From Lachnospiraceae bacterium UBA7054 (lineage in GTDB: Bacteria > Bacillota > Clostridia > Lachnospirales > Lachnospiraceae): DNA of 5,634 nt. Within the stretch, counting starts at the first letter, position 1; the number at the start of each line of letters is the position of its first letter. Shown here piece by piece: positions 1 to 5,614 of the stretch. A program made the translations under genes and the position numbers. Location of the stretch: contig DLAF01000014.1 of the NCBI GenBank assembly GCA_002492725.1, positions 1 through 5,634 of the forward strand. The letters are read 5' to 3'. The notes beneath the pieces were generated by a model. It did not search any database. It worked only from the letters and a program-made list of their open reading frames with translations, and had not been told where the DNA came from.

Positions 1-60
1 ACCGAACGGTACGCACGGTGGTGTGAGAGGACGGAGGTTAATCACCGCCTCCTACTCGAT
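1..60 (+). mobile_element. Group II intron, 3' end (part of domain V and complete domain VI)
   Basis: These bases fold as the 3' terminus of a bacterial group II intron. ACC (1-3) and GGT (8-10) close a GAAC tetraloop. A CG bulge at 12-13 and CACGGTG (14-20) follow, matching the 3' strand of domain V; the 5' strand lies outside the window. Domain VI is complete: GAG 25-27 pairs with CTC 55-57, AGGA 28-31 with TCCT 50-53, GG 33-34 with CC 48-49, and GGT 36-38 with ACC 44-46 around a TAATC loop. A54 is left unpaired seven bases from the end, where the branch-point adenosine belongs, and the element ends in GAT as these introns do. The 3' splice site is therefore placed after base 60. The reverse transcriptase/maturase, if present, would lie to the left. 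The structural class cannot be fixed from this fragment. Confidence 0.87.
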
Positions 61-125
61 TAAGCTTTATTTCACTTTTCAACAGCAGCATATACATTAG
101 CCCGATGGATGGCAAAAATACCCCC

Positions 126-150
126 AACCTTTTCCGATTCGCGTGTCTAT
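126..150 (+). promoter_or_regulatory. ECF-type sigma promoter, probably autoregulatory
   Basis: AAC at 126-128 (within CCCCAACC) is followed by exactly 16 bases and then GTCTAT at 145-150. An AAC-containing -35 and a GTC-containing -10 about 16 bases apart are the hallmark of ECF promoters in Firmicutes (for example the TGAAAC/CGTC type). Transcription would start near 156-158, leaving a leader of about 25 bases before the GTG start. A vegetative sigma-A box is less convincing. ECF-family genes are often transcribed by their own product, so autoregulation is the natural inference, but it is not shown by the sequence alone. Confidence 0.6.
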
Positions 151-169
151 ATAAGTGAAAGCTTTCAAC

Positions 170-175
170 GAGGTG
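170..175 (+). promoter_or_regulatory. Ribosome binding site deciding a GTG start
   Basis: GAGGTG lies seven bases before GTG at 183. The next in-frame ATG codons are well inside the region-2 domain, so the GTG is the only start that keeps the sigma fold intact. Confidence 0.7.
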
Positions 176-182
176 AAAACAA

Positions 183-1853
183 GTGAACAGACAGGAAGTA
201 GAGAAAACCATAGCCGAATATCTGAAACCCATATTTGGCTTTGCTTTGAAAAGGTGTAAAAATATCCACGATGCGGAAGATCTGTCGCAGGAGATTGTTA
301 CAAGAGCGTTTCGTGCGCTCCTTGCCAAAGACGATGTTGCAGATATGGGTAAGTTTATCTGGACAGTGGCGCATAACGTGCTGAGCAACTATTATCGTGA
401 CGCGGCAAAAAGCGTGGCCAATGTTTCCGTTGATGAAATTGCGGAGCTGATTGCTGATCCGTATGCGGACACAGATGCCGACGATAACCTCGATGCCATC
501 CATCGCCTCCGAACCGAGATTGCGTACCTTTCAAAGCAGCAGAGAAGAATTGTGATTGCGTATTACTTTGAAAAACGTAAGCAGGCAGATATTGCAAAGG
601 AGTTGGGAATCTCTCCGGGTACTGTCAAATGGCACTTGTTTGAGGCAAAAAAAGAATTGAAGCGAGGTATGGATAAGATGAGAAAAGCAAGCGAGCTGAA
701 ATTTAACCCGATTAGATTTGAGTCCTATGGTCTAAACGGTTCCATTGGGACAAAGTCCCTGGATGAATTTTTCCGTTCCACACTGTCTCAAAATGTCTGT
801 TATTGTGTGCGCAATCAGGCGAAAACCATCAACGAGATTGCCGAGGAACTCGGCGTTTCGCCGGTGTATGTGGAATCGGAAGTCGAATTTCTGGAAGAAT
901 ACGGATTCCTGCTTTGTGAAAAGAAAAAATATATTGTCAATTTCATCATTGACGAGCCTACGCCCGAGCTTCTTGCCATACAGAATGAGATGTATACGCG
1001 GGCTGCCGGGCTGTTTGCAAACGAGCTGTATGATGAGTTGATTTCCACCGGCATTCTTGATGATCCGGACATCCTGTGTGGTCAGACGGATGAGCCTGTT
1101 TTCCTGAAGAATGCTCCGAGAGCGGAACATAATTTTATTCTGTGGTCGTTGATACCTTATATAGCGGCACGATCCGGGAGAGGTCTGGCGAAGCAGCGCA
1201 TTTCCTTTGAAGAAGTGGCGACTTTTCGGCCGGACGGTGGGCATAATATCTGCCACGCATCGATTGCGGCGGATGAAACGAGGCTCTCGGAGGAGTGGGC
1301 GCATATGAAAAACTGGGTCGGTCCAATGTGGAACGGCCGGGATGACGGACAGCATATGTGGCAGATCGATTCTGAATACTCTGACAGACCGGGCATAAAA
1401 GAAAGAAACATACCGGAAGAACAAAGGAGGACGATTGCACTTTTCAACGAAGAAAAGGAACATTTGCTGTCAAAGCATGATTATGCGTGGCTTGCAGAAA
1501 TTGGTTATATAAAAACCAATGGAGATTATGACGGACAGTTCAAATCGGCATGGCAGATTGTGATTCTAAACGGCAAAGAGATCCGTGATAAGCTGCTTGC
1601 AATCGGAACGCGCATCAAGGAAGCACATTGGGCGGAATTTGAGGCTTTGAAGGCTCCTTTTGTGCAGGCAATGCTTAACGGGATTCCGCCGCATTTAAGA
1701 AAGGTGCGGGAGCATGAGCTGCAGTATGTATTCCATTCGGATGGGTGGTTCCTGCTGCATTGCGTTATGGTATTGCTTAAAAACGGCAAACTGCAGGAAC
1801 CCACGCAGGGGCAGCGAAAGGCCCTGACAACATTGATTGCATCCATACCGTAG
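183..1853 (+). CDS. Sigma-70 family (ECF-like) RNA polymerase sigma factor with large C-terminal extension
   Basis: The product is a 556-residue protein starting at GTG. Residues about 9-76 are sigma region 2, with the core-binding motif DAEDLSQEIVTRAF at 30-43 and W60 to YYRD at about 70-73 corresponding to region 2.3/2.4. Residues about 108-162 are region 4, with a helix-turn-helix around QADIAKELGISPGTVKWHLF (134-153). An ordinary ECF factor ends there, at 160-200 residues. This one continues for about 390 more. Residues about 192-255 look like a winged helix (TINEIAEELGVSPVYVESEV at 215-234, then a wing-like KKKYIVNFII). Residues 256-556 match no family I recognise; they are rich in Trp and His, contain a GGHNICHAS segment at 352-360, and show no membrane helix. 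The sigma activity is secure at family level. I infer that the tail senses a ligand or partner and makes this a one-component regulator. The gene is convergent with the ABC operon and ends five bases from it. Target promoters are unknown apart from its own likely promoter. Confidence 0.88.
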   Translation: MNRQEVEKTIAEYLKPIFGFALKRCKNIHDAEDLSQEIVTRAFRALLAKDDVADMGKFIWTVAHNVLSNYYRDAAKSVANVSVDEIAELIADPYADTDADDNLDAIHRLRTEIAYLSKQQRRIVIAYYFEKRKQADIAKELGISPGTVKWHLFEAKKELKRGMDKMRKASELKFNPIRFESYGLNGSIGTKSLDEFFRSTLSQNVCYCVRNQAKTINEIAEELGVSPVYVESEVEFLEEYGFLLCEKKKYIVNFIIDEPTPELLAIQNEMYTRAAGLFANELYDELISTGILDDPDILCGQTDEPVFLKNAPRAEHNFILWSLIPYIAARSGRGLAKQRISFEEVATFRPDGGHNICHASIAADETRLSEEWAHMKNWVGPMWNGRDDGQHMWQIDSEYSDRPGIKERNIPEEQRRTIALFNEEKEHLLSKHDYAWLAEIGYIKTNGDYDGQFKSAWQIVILNGKEIRDKLLAIGTRIKEAHWAEFEALKAPFVQAMLNGIPPHLRKVREHELQYVFHSDGWFLLHCVMVLLKNGKLQEPTQGQRKALTTLIASIP

Positions 1854-1858
1854 AGTCT

Positions 1859-3112
1859 TTATCGAATCCGATATTTTGCGTAAGAATACACCGAAAGCCC
1901 CGCAAACAGAGGAATCTCCACCACATACGCGCCAATCATCACATGGGGCAGCCATATCGCGATATTGCCGATATTCCAGAAATCAAATTCCGCAGCGGCA
2001 TACAAGATGCCGGTCTGCAGGCTGAGCGCGCCGGCTGGCAGGATGCTGTAGATCCAAATGGCGATATTTTCAGGCAGCGCCATATAGATGATGATTGGCA
2101 GGATACAGAACAGGAGCGCCAGAGACAGACATACCGTCATACTTTTGATTTTTGAGGAGAAAAACAAAGTAAGGCTGATCACGGCGAGCAGGCTCAGGAG
2201 TCCTGCAATGGCTGTAAAAATCTGCATCTGTCCGATATTCATAGCCGGCAGGCTGATAATGGAGTACAATATCTGCATGGAAGATTTTGTGCATTCCCAT
2301 CCGTAGAGGCTGTTCGATAACAGAAGGAAGAGGGCGGCACTGAGGCTGTAGACGGTTCCGCAGATGAGAAAGGCGGACAGAATCTTAATACAGGCAAATT
2401 TTGTCTTCCCGTATTTGGTACAGCGGTAGATATCGTCTGCTCCCGTCTGATAATCGGAAGTAAAGACGGGCGCGGCGATGACGGTACAAAGCAGCTGGAT
2501 CAGATAGGCAACGAGAGTTTGATATTCCATGGCTTCCGTGCTGTATCCGGGGTAAAAGAGGTAAGGTTTTTTGACTTGACTATATGAGTCAATCGCAGAC
2601 TGCTGTGCCGCCGGATGCTCTTTTTGCTCCTGTTTCATCAGGGAGACAATCCGTTCGTCACATAAGCTGTAATAGTTGTCAACCTTTTCCGGGTCAATAT
2701 CCATAATGCTCGGCGCAATGCCGGTATTCGGATCGGCAAAGACTTCCCGAATGCCACGCAAAAGCGGAGCATAAGGCAGGATTTCAGTATCGTAAACGCC
2801 GTCAGGCAGATCGTAGGAAGTTTCTGCACCGTATTTGCGCAGGCAGGCCTGATAGTTTTCCACGGCCTGCCGCACCTTTTCGGGCGTGACCGTACCCGAG
2901 ATATCTGCCTGTAACTTTTTCTTGTAGGCAATGCCCTGCAGCCCTTTCAGTTCTATCACGTTTCCCTGCGCGTCCGTGTAGCTGCAGATGCTGGAGGGAA
3001 AGGTGATGGGCAGATATGCCATCACCAGAGTCAGCAGGAAGGCAGCGGTCAGTAAGACCAGCGTCAGTCTTGTTTTGAGGATCCTTTTCATTTCTACTTT
3101 CAATAGTCGCAT
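1859..3112 (-). CDS. ABC-2-like transporter permease with large extracytoplasmic domain
   Basis: The product is a 417-residue membrane protein. A basic amphipathic N-terminus (MRLLKVEMKRILKTR) leads into helix 1 (about 17-36). A hydrophilic domain of about 160 residues follows (37-195), then about six more helices: roughly 199-217, 242-266, 296-318, 325-345, 349-369 and 388-412. One helix, a big outer domain and then a helix cluster is a common layout for ABC-2-type permeases, and the preceding ATPase gene supplies the motor. The outer domain holds three cysteines (C43, C90, C151). The start at ATG 3112 is chosen for AAAGGA eight bases upstream and for the typical permease N-terminus. An in-frame ATG at 3205 overlapping the ATPase stop (TAATG) would add 31 mostly polar residues with a poorly spaced Shine-Dalgarno and is less likely. 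Substrate is unknown; export of peptide, lipid or antibiotic, or sensing of an envelope-active agent, are possibilities by context only. Confidence 0.8.
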   Translation of the reverse strand: MRLLKVEMKRILKTRLTLVLLTAAFLLTLVMAYLPITFPSSICSYTDAQGNVIELKGLQGIAYKKKLQADISGTVTPEKVRQAVENYQACLRKYGAETSYDLPDGVYDTEILPYAPLLRGIREVFADPNTGIAPSIMDIDPEKVDNYYSLCDERIVSLMKQEQKEHPAAQQSAIDSYSQVKKPYLFYPGYSTEAMEYQTLVAYLIQLLCTVIAAPVFTSDYQTGADDIYRCTKYGKTKFACIKILSAFLICGTVYSLSAALFLLLSNSLYGWECTKSSMQILYSIISLPAMNIGQMQIFTAIAGLLSLLAVISLTLFFSSKIKSMTVCLSLALLFCILPIIIYMALPENIAIWIYSILPAGALSLQTGILYAAAEFDFWNIGNIAIWLPHVMIGAYVVEIPLFAGLSVYSYAKYRIR

Positions 3113-3204
3113 CGTAATTTTCCTTTCTGATATCGTCAATTCATATGATTGCGAAACTCCTCGTAATGTTTTATGATGGTACGGATAACATAACCATATA
3201 TTCA
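3113..3204 (-). other. 92-base spacer between ATPase and permease genes
   Basis: This gap is unusually long for a tightly packed operon. In mRNA sense it holds a GAGGAG Shine-Dalgarno-like run (complement of 3157-3162) that serves no clear gene: the nearest ATG, at 3144, opens a two-codon frame (ATG AAT TGA). The true-looking AAAGGA site of the permease (3121-3126) follows. No promoter or strong hairpin is visible. The region also reads open in frame with the permease from ATG 3205, which is why a longer permease cannot be fully excluded. Confidence 0.45.
3121..3126 (-). promoter_or_regulatory. Ribosome binding site deciding the permease start
   Basis: AAAGGA on the minus strand sits eight bases before ATG 3112. 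This supports the short form of the permease, which begins directly with the basic segment and first membrane helix. Confidence 0.6.
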
Positions 3205-4083
3205 TTACCGCGCGTCGTTCTCCTGCGGAAACAGCCACAGATATAAATCTTCCAGACAAGGCGCAGCAGGTTCGGAGTCTTCGCCGTAGGGTTCCTTTGC
3301 CAGATAGCGGACAAAGATGCAGCCATTTTCTTCGTTGCGGATATTCACTATTTGGAGCTGTTGTTCGTAGGCGGGCAGGCGGTTCATCGGGATGCGTGCC
3401 GTCCAAACTTTCCCGGCAACCAGCTTTACCAGCTCTTCGGTGGTTCCCTTTGCCAGCAGTTTCCCGTCTTTCATCACCGCATTTTGCGTGGCGATATATT
3501 CCACGTCGGAGACGATGTGCGTGGAGATCAGGACGATACGGTCATGGGCAAACTCGGAGAGGAGATTGCGGAAGCGGACGCGTTCCCCGGGGTCAAGGCC
3601 GCTGGTGGGTTCATCCAGAATTAAGATTTCAGGCTCGTTTAACAGCGCCTGCGCGATTCCGACCCGGCGTTTCATACCGCCCGATAATTTGCTGATCTTC
3701 TTATGTTTGACGTGGGACAGTGTCATCTGTTCTAACAGTTCGTCAATCCTGCGTCTTTTGTCTTTTTCTGTAAGACCTTTCAGAACCGCCACATATTCCA
3801 GATAATCCTGGACCGTAAATTCGGGATAAAAGCCAAATTCCTGCGGCAGGTAGCCAAACACGTCGCGATAGCTTTCTTTCAGTTCGCTGATGGGAATGCC
3901 GTCGTAGCGGATCTCTCCGAAAGTCGGCTTCATAATGCCCGCGATCATCCGCATAAGTGTGGTCTTGCCCGCGCCGTTTGCGCCCAGAAGCCCCCACACA
4001 CCGGGCGTAATCTGCAGGGAAACGTCGTTTACGGCTGTCATGTCCTTGAAGCGTTTGGTTAGATGTTCCATCGTTAATTCCAT
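3205..4083 (-). CDS. ABC transporter ATP-binding protein (BcrA/CcmA-like exporter type)
   Basis: The product is a 292-residue cytoplasmic ATPase with every nucleotide-binding motif intact: Walker A GANGAGKT (34-41), Q-loop Q81 in GYLPQEFG, signature LSGGMKRR (133-140), Walker B ILILDE (153-158), D-loop SGLD (161-164) and H-loop H189. The core of about 220 residues is followed by about 70 residues (VWTARIP onward) typical of exporter ATPases that pair with ABC-2 permeases. It should hydrolyse ATP to drive the permease encoded next. The start at ATG 4083 has GGAGAG four bases upstream, slightly close; a second ATG four codons later lacks a site. A hairpin precedes the ribosome binding site. Substrate cannot be told from the ATPase. 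The family assignment is firm; any specific resistance role would be inference. Confidence 0.95.
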   Translation of the reverse strand: MELTMEHLTKRFKDMTAVNDVSLQITPGVWGLLGANGAGKTTLMRMIAGIMKPTFGEIRYDGIPISELKESYRDVFGYLPQEFGFYPEFTVQDYLEYVAVLKGLTEKDKRRRIDELLEQMTLSHVKHKKISKLSGGMKRRVGIAQALLNEPEILILDEPTSGLDPGERVRFRNLLSEFAHDRIVLISTHIVSDVEYIATQNAVMKDGKLLAKGTTEELVKLVAGKVWTARIPMNRLPAYEQQLQIVNIRNEENGCIFVRYLAKEPYGEDSEPAAPCLEDLYLWLFPQENDAR

Positions 4084-4098
4084 GTTACTCTCCGATCC

Positions 4099-4115
4099 GA
4101 AGCGCGGGGCGCTTC
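4099..4115. repeat. Perfect inverted repeat between membrane-protein and ATPase genes
   Basis: GAAGCGC, three bases, then GCGCTTC form a perfect seven-pair stem, five pairs of them G-C. In the operon mRNA the hairpin lies in the 55-base spacer, five bases before the ATPase ribosome binding site. No U-run follows on that strand, so it is not an ordinary terminator there; it may affect mRNA processing, stability or translation. On the plus strand a T-rich stretch (TGTTTGTATTTGTTTT) follows directly, so it could stop antisense transcription running rightwards. Confidence 0.6.
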
Positions 4116-4138
4116 TGTTTGTATTTGTTTTGCCGGTA

Positions 4139-4858
4139 TCAGTTTAGCTGTAATTCTTCATAAGAAGACAGTTTGATCAGATAGCGAAGCTGTCGCGCGC
4201 AAAAAGCCAAAAGCAATGCGCAGGAGACGATTTGCGCAGCGAAAAAGGATGGCTGAAACAAAACCGCGCACTGCTCGGGAAGAAACGAAAATACCAGCAG
4301 CAAAGTGGTACAAAAAAGCAGGCTTCCTGCCAAAAAGCGGTTGGGGGAAAGGTGCCCCAGCATATACAGGCAGCCGCTGCCCGCCAGAAGAAAGGGGAAA
4401 CACAAATAAATGACAGTGATGTCAGCTGATAGGGAGGTTTTTGCCACTGCGACAAGAAAAATGCCGCAAAGCAGGAAAAGATCCCCGATGCTGATGGCAA
4501 TCAGCCTCGCCAAAAGCAGCTTTCCCAATGAAAAGCGTGCCGCCGCCTCTATTTCCTGCATTCGATAGCGCACGCTGCGGTAGAGCAGGGGAAGCGCCGT
4601 CATAAAGACCGCAATTGACAAACAAAACAACAGTTTCGCCAGGCGTAGCGGACTTCGCAGATATTCGGCGGAATCGGAGAGGACGGCATAAGCCGACAAG
4701 AGGAAAATGCCTTGCAGGATCCAGAGTTTCCGGCCGATCATAGAGATCTGTTTTCCTAAGAAGCGGGCAAAGGAGATGCGCCGCCTCCTCTGTTTCAGGC
4801 AGACTTCTCTTTTGGCCAGCAGGATCGTAGCCTGTAAATGGGTATCATTGGTACACAT
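4139..4858 (-). CDS. Six-helix membrane protein of unknown function, ABC/sigma operon
   Basis: The product is a 239-residue protein I do not recognise. A basic, presumably cytoplasmic N-terminus of about 44 residues (KQRRRR at 22-27) precedes about six hydrophobic helices: roughly 45-62, 73-93, 115-138, 146-166, 173-193 and 204-222. It ends in a short polar tail (SSYEELQLN). No catalytic motif and no zinc anti-sigma motif (HxxxCxxC) is seen. The start at ATG 4858 has AAAGGAGGG ending six bases upstream; a GTG two codons earlier (4864) would run into that site. The gene overlaps the sigma gene by 14 bases, so the two are probably translationally coupled. Size and helix number resemble an ABC-2 membrane subunit, so it may be a second permease half. 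Its direct linkage to the sigma factor also makes an anti-sigma or signal-relay role possible. Neither is shown. Confidence 0.8.
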   Translation of the reverse strand: MCTNDTHLQATILLAKREVCLKQRRRRISFARFLGKQISMIGRKLWILQGIFLLSAYAVLSDSAEYLRSPLRLAKLLFCLSIAVFMTALPLLYRSVRYRMQEIEAAARFSLGKLLLARLIAISIGDLFLLCGIFLVAVAKTSLSADITVIYLCFPFLLAGSGCLYMLGHLSPNRFLAGSLLFCTTLLLVFSFLPEQCAVLFQPSFFAAQIVSCALLLAFCARQLRYLIKLSSYEELQLN

Positions 4859-5375
4859 GAGCACCCTCCTTTCTCAGCCTTTTTAAGGCCGCACGCAGTC
4901 TGGTCTGTACCGTGCGCAGCGGCAGATTTGTTATTTCCGCAATTTCCCGCAGGGTCAGATCCTGTCCGAACCGCAACAGGACGATTTCCCGTTGGCTTTC
5001 CGGCAGGCTGTTCACCAGCTGCCTGATTACCATATCTGAGTGAATGCTCTCGAAAGCGGGATCTAAGTAAGGCAGATCCATTTCCGCCTCCTCCAGAGAA
5101 AGTTCAGGCTGTCGCTTTTTTCGCTGCAGATCGATACAGGTATTGGCGGCGATACGATACAGGAAAGCTTTGAATCTGCCCCGATGCGCATAGCGGTCAA
5201 AATAGCGGATGGCCTTCAAAAAGGTTTCCTGTACCGCATCCTCCGCCAGGGAGCGGTCCGGAGCGTGCCAGAGACAGTAGCGCAGAATGTCCGGGTAATA
5301 CAGCCTGATCAGCTCGTCCGCGGCGCTTTCGTCTCCCTGCTCCATTCTTTTGAATAATTCATCTTCACGCGTCAA
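4845..5375 (-). CDS. ECF-subfamily RNA polymerase sigma factor
   Basis: The product is a 176-residue protein of normal ECF length. Region 2 spans about 16-85, with the core-binding motif AEDAVQETFLKA (44-55) and FKAFLYRIAANTCID (68-82) covering 2.3/2.4. Region 4 spans about 113-170, with LPESQREIVLLRF (124-136) and a helix-turn-helix TLREIAEITNLPLRTVQTRL (141-160). It should direct core RNA polymerase to a small set of promoters. The TTG start at 5375 is preferred because GGGAGGA lies six bases upstream and the protein then begins just before the family's usual N-terminus. The reading frame stays open to 5486, but that extension would span the operon promoter. It is the first gene of the operon and overlaps the membrane-protein gene, so that protein or the ABC complex is the natural candidate for controlling its activity. 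No zinc-binding anti-sigma gene is present in the window. Confidence 0.92.
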   Translation of the reverse strand: MTREDELFKRMEQGDESAADELIRLYYPDILRYCLWHAPDRSLAEDAVQETFLKAIRYFDRYAHRGRFKAFLYRIAANTCIDLQRKKRQPELSLEEAEMDLPYLDPAFESIHSDMVIRQLVNSLPESQREIVLLRFGQDLTLREIAEITNLPLRTVQTRLRAALKRLRKEGAHVYQ

Positions 5376-5381
5376 GATTGT

Positions 5382-5388
5382 TCCTCCC
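5382..5388 (-). promoter_or_regulatory. Ribosome binding site deciding a TTG start
   Basis: GGGAGGA on the minus strand is a near-perfect Shine-Dalgarno sequence six bases before TTG 5375. No other in-frame start further upstream has a comparable site, so it fixes the start of the ECF sigma factor. Confidence 0.75.
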
Positions 5389-5400
5389 GGGGATGTCCCC
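5389..5400. repeat. GGGGA-TG-TCCCC inverted repeat at the operon transcription start
   Basis: A perfect five-base inverted repeat with a two-base centre covers the expected start of transcription of the sigma/ABC operon and abuts its ribosome binding site. It could be an operator half-site pair or, in RNA, a small GGGG/CCCC hairpin with an ACAT loop. Its short length means it could also be chance. Confidence 0.35.
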
Positions 5401-5404
5401 TCAT

Positions 5405-5432
5405 AGTATATAACGAAACGCCTGTTTCCCAA
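5405..5432 (-). promoter_or_regulatory. Promoter of the sigma/ABC operon
   Basis: On the minus strand TTGGGA (5432-5427), a 16-base spacer and TATACT (5410-5405) form a reasonable sigma-A promoter, with transcription starting near 5398. The same stretch contains GGGAAAC, which resembles an ECF -35 element, but the matching CGTC-type -10 is not seen 16 bases further on. Vegetative expression is therefore favoured, and control by its own product is not supported. Confidence 0.5.
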
Positions 5433-5479
5433 TGATTTGATTTTCTCAAAATTATGTTTTATTTTTCCTGCGTTTTCCC

Positions 5480-5508
5480 TTGCCAAACAGATGCGATTAT
5501 GGTATCAT
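5480..5508 (+). promoter_or_regulatory. Promoter of the tRNA genes
   Basis: TTGCCA (5480-5485), a 17-base spacer and TATCAT (5503-5508) make a good sigma-A promoter eleven bases before the tRNA-Glu 5' end. It is divergent from the ECF operon promoter, about 50 bases away. Confidence 0.65.
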
Positions 5509-5519
5509 ACCTTCGTTGG

Positions 5520-5591
5520 GGCTCCATGGTCAAGCGGTTAAGACATCGCCCTTTCACGGCGGTAACACGGGTTCGATTCCCGTTGGAGTCA
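5520..5591 (+). tRNA. tRNA-Glu (anticodon UUC)
   Basis: A complete cloverleaf can be drawn. The acceptor stem is GGCTCCA (5520-5526) paired with TGGAGTC (5584-5590) and discriminator A5591. The D arm contains GGTCAAGCGGTTAAGAC. The anticodon stem CGCC/GGCG closes the loop CTTTCAC, with TTC as anticodon. The T arm is ACGGG-TTCGATT-CCCGT. CCA is not encoded and must be added after transcription. The sequence closely resembles Firmicute tRNA-Glu genes. It is probably the first gene of a tRNA cluster. Confidence 0.96.
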
Positions 5592-5614
5592 TAGAACGGT
5601 ATGTTTTGTATTGC

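Larger units (their letters stand above)
61..182. other. Intergenic region between intron end and sigma gene
   Basis: This stretch would be the 3' exon side of the group II intron. No convincing gene is seen: plus-strand frames close quickly and minus-strand open frames here only run out of the antisense of the sigma gene. The right half (125-175) carries the promoter and ribosome binding site of the following gene. The left half (61-124) is AT-rich and shows no terminator hairpin or repeat. Confidence 0.6.

Noticed and set aside
126..150. The same ECF box controlling the minus-strand exporter operon
   Set aside because: The operon promoter region has a GGGAAAC but no GTC-type -10 element 16 bases away, so shared control by the large sigma factor is not supported.
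732..1463. Long minus-strand open frame of about 243 codons opposite the large sigma gene
   Set aside because: It is antisense to a clear coding gene, shows no domain or compositional sense, and lacks a convincing ribosome binding site.
1860..1877. Hairpin TATCG-AATC-CGATA followed by TTTT as a plus-strand terminator
   Set aside because: The stem is only five mostly weak pairs and the U-run is four bases; too weak to call.
3113..3406. Permease extended upstream to 3406
   Set aside because: The extension overlaps the ATPase gene by about 200 bases and reads as its out-of-frame shadow.
5376..5486. N-terminal extension of the ECF sigma factor to 5486
   Set aside because: It would include the operon promoter and end close to the tRNA promoter, and the internal TTG has a far better ribosome binding site.
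5575..5591. 3' end of tRNA-Glu as an integration attachment site
   Set aside because: No second copy of the tRNA 3' sequence and no integrase gene were seen in the window.
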